Source: Circinella umbellata (taxonomy: Eukaryota > Mucoromycota > Mucoromycetes > Mucorales > Lichtheimiaceae). Taken from it: a DNA stretch of 64,000 nucleotides. The notes below the pieces were generated by a model, which was given only the letters and a program-made list of their open reading frames with translations, made no database searches and had not been told where the DNA came from. Position numbers and translations under genes: made by a program. The first letter of the stretch is position 1. The number at the start of each line of letters is the position of its first letter. This document shows positions 62,028 through 64,000 of the stretch, piece by piece. Where the stretch lies: contig JAIWNF010000002.1 of assembly GCA_025093555.1 (NCBI GenBank), forward strand, positions 1,302,001 through 1,366,000, written 5' to 3'.

Positions 62028-62819
62028 CACTTTTTGTATAAATATAGAGTTTTAAAACCAAACAAATAAATAACCCAGAAAAGGGAATGAAAAGGATAGT
62101 AAGTGTTTAGAATGTGTGTGTACACAGTTGGAAGAAGGGAAGAAAAAGAAGGAAAGAAAAAAAAGAAGATCCAAAATAAAAAGTAAAAAAAAAAAAAAAA
62201 GGTGGCGGAGCGGTTCCTATCTTTTTTCAAATCTAATGCATCTCCGTAATCCATTACCGCATTTAATATAAATTTTCCACTTCTTTTTACCCCTCCTCCT
62301 TCACACAGTCATTAAACACACTTTCACTTGATATAATAACAATCCATTATCTTAAGAAAAAAAAGAACCTATTTGTCAGGTGAGGTTTTTTTTTTTTTTT
62401 TACAAAAAAAAAATAAAATAAAAAAAAAAAAAAACAATCCTCATTCCCATATTTAAAAAGAAACCACGTTTTTGATAATTGACATTTCAATAAGGTTTTT
62501 AGGGGAAAAAATTACACATCTAGATAAAGCGAAAGATAAATAAAGGGATTCCCGCGGAATAAGTTACCCGATGATTAAGTAATTTATTCATGAAGGACCC
62601 TGGAAATTTTCTCTTAGACAAGAAAACGTGTCGTGTTACAAGTTTATTAAATAATCCTTATTCAAATCACTCCGAAAATAAAAATGTGTGTGAGATTATT
62701 CACACACGTATAACATTCTTTCTCTTTCTTTTTCGTTTTTTAAGAATTGAATTCGTTTATATACAAAATGGGGGTGTGTATAGGAATATCATTGAATTGT
62801 TTGGAGAGGGTGTGGTCAT
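62028..62819. other. Intergenic region, deaminase promoter
   Basis: 5' flank of the deaminase and 3' flank of the membrane-protein gene to its right. Poly-A and poly-T runs (62170-62440). A frame at 62590-62838 is not credible. Confidence 0.6.
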
Positions 62820-64000
62820 CTATTTTCTGACATCATAATTCAATACACGCCGTGATTGACGTTGTCGAATCTTTTCATACTTGTAAAACAAACTGGCCAT
62901 ATCCTAATTCCAAAAAAGAAAAAAAAAATTTATATGATCCATATCAAAAGTGAATAAATCCATTCTCCCTCCCTCGACCATCACTTCCATATATATTTTA
63001 CCTTAACTACTACAAATAAACATCCACCAAGTACATTACGATGAAATGGTTCTGGGAAATATTGTCGAACTAATTTGAAATGATTGAGACAACTAAAAAA
63101 ATAGAAACATATGAATATTAAATTACATTCAATTATTATAAATATCCTTTCCCCCATCTTTTTTTTGTTTACCTTCCCACGATACTACTAATAGTAGGCC
63201 AAAGTAAAGCACCAATCACTGTAACACCCAAATCACCACGTTCACGACTATTTAATAAAGCATTTTCTTCTTCAGCTTCTGCTGCTTGTTCATCCAATTG
63301 TTCTTGCTGTCCTCGTCGTCTACGCTCATCCCATGTGGGATCGCCTAATATTTCTGCGCCATGTCGTTCAAGTTCATCGTACATTTGTGCTGTATTAGGT
63401 GATTGTCGTGCATTCATGTTATTTTCTCGTTGTTGTGTTGATGGACGTCGATTTTGTTGTTGTTGGCTACGTCGAGGATGGGATAATTTACGAGATAATT
63501 GATGTTGTACTAATAGGTATAAGTTGTTATATAATAATCTATTATCAAATAATTAATTTTTTTTTTAGCTCTATTCAATAAACAAAACAAACAAATAGAA
63601 AAAATAAGAGTTATGATTTGACTTTTTACCTAACCCATGGTAATGCTCCCACGGTAACTGTGGGTGAGGGTGGCCATGATACTTGAACAGGAGAATTTGG
63701 ATGAGCCGAAGTAGCTCGTAATAAAAGCATAGCAGCAAATGGTAAAACACCATCTGCCCAACGTGAACGTGATAAAATTAATGCAGCAGGAATGGAAGGT
63801 AATCCTAGCCAAGTACGCCATGTCCATGATATGGGTGCCCCGATCAATCTTTCACCTTCACGTGCACCAAATAATGTCAACACAGTATATGCACCATACG
63901 TTGTTGAAGTAATTAACATAGAACAACCTAACCCAAGAAATGTTAAATAAGGTGCTGCTGTATGTACTAAACTATCTACAAGTGTAAGAAGAGAAAGTGG
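62820..64000 (-). CDS. Multi-pass membrane protein, 3' part (runs off the window)
   Basis: Four minus-strand exons are visible: 63630-64000 (open at the window edge), 63173-63538, 63002-63092 and 62820-62903, joining in phase. The visible ~300 residues hold several hydrophobic segments (YLTFLGLGCSMLITSTTYGA, LPSIPAALILSR, ADGVLPFAAMLLLRA, LGVTVIGALLWPTISSIVG). Between them lies a long polar loop rich in Gln, Arg and Glu (RRSQQQQNRRPSTQQREN, then EEENALLNSRERGDLG). The end is a soluble tail, NYDVRK. I do not recognise it with confidence; the layout is faintly like fungal inner-nuclear-membrane or ER ubiquitin-ligase components, but no RING finger is visible here. The N-terminal part lies beyond 64000. 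Confidence 0.7.

Overview
The window is nuclear DNA from a fungus, most likely an early-diverging filamentous one (Mucoromycota, probably Mucorales). This is an inference. It rests on the strong AT bias, many short introns (about 45 to 200 nt, GT..AG with two GC..AG cases), long Ser/Asn/Gln tracts in regulatory proteins, and fungal gene content such as isocitrate lyase, the mitochondrial processing protease, Erv1 and a PPxY alpha-arrestin. I see no bacterial, viral or organellar gene. All exon joins were read by eye; in almost every gene the reading phases close exactly.

Layout. 1-4 kb: no confident gene. 4.0-5.9 kb (+): two-exon coiled-coil protein. 8.5-10.5 kb (-): bHLH transcription factor. 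10.5-19.0 kb: an AT-rich desert holding only a tRNA-Tyr with an 11-nt intron and, next to it, a ~1-kb imperfect inverted repeat. 19.0-23.7 kb (+): a divergent exportin-1 (CRM1) in 19 exons. 23.8-25.95 kb (-): PPxY alpha-arrestin, convergent with it. 27.9-29.4 kb (-): secreted subtilisin-like protease. 32.0-35.2 kb (+): PX-domain AGC kinase. 35.66-38.66 kb: a 3-kb near-perfect palindrome of two thaumatin-like genes facing away from each other. 40.0-40.3 kb (+): 59-aa lipid-anchor-type peptide. 40.76-41.55 kb (+): Erv1 sulfhydryl oxidase. 41.85-43.06 kb (+): F-box protein. 43.46-46.49 kb (-): topoisomerase III with RG box and GRF zinc finger. 49.4-51.4 kb (-): isocitrate lyase. 51.9-56.8 kb (-): mitochondrial presequence protease Cym1/PreP. 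57.2-59.0 kb (+): NIPA-type magnesium transporter. 59.2-59.5 kb (+): ribosomal protein eL41, whose start codon is made by splicing. 59.9-60.1 kb (-): small unknown protein. 60.3-62.0 kb (-): glucosamine-6-phosphate deaminase. 62.8-64.0 kb (-): 3' part of a multi-pass membrane protein.

Functional themes. Erv1 and Cym1 both serve mitochondrial protein import. Isocitrate lyase and glucosamine-6-phosphate deaminase serve growth on C2 compounds and amino sugars. The protease and thaumatin-like proteins are secreted. The arrestin, PX kinase and F-box protein fit trafficking, signalling and ubiquitin control. Neighbouring genes do not look co-regulated, as expected for a eukaryote.

Most noteworthy: the inverted thaumatin pair with a trapped coding fragment in its spacer; the AT-rich inverted repeat beside an orphan promoter-like stretch (a possible hairpin-RNA locus); the CRM1-like exportin with glycine at the leptomycin-reactive cysteine position; the A/TG-split start codon of eL41; and a Top3-alpha-type enzyme carrying a Top3-beta-like RG box.
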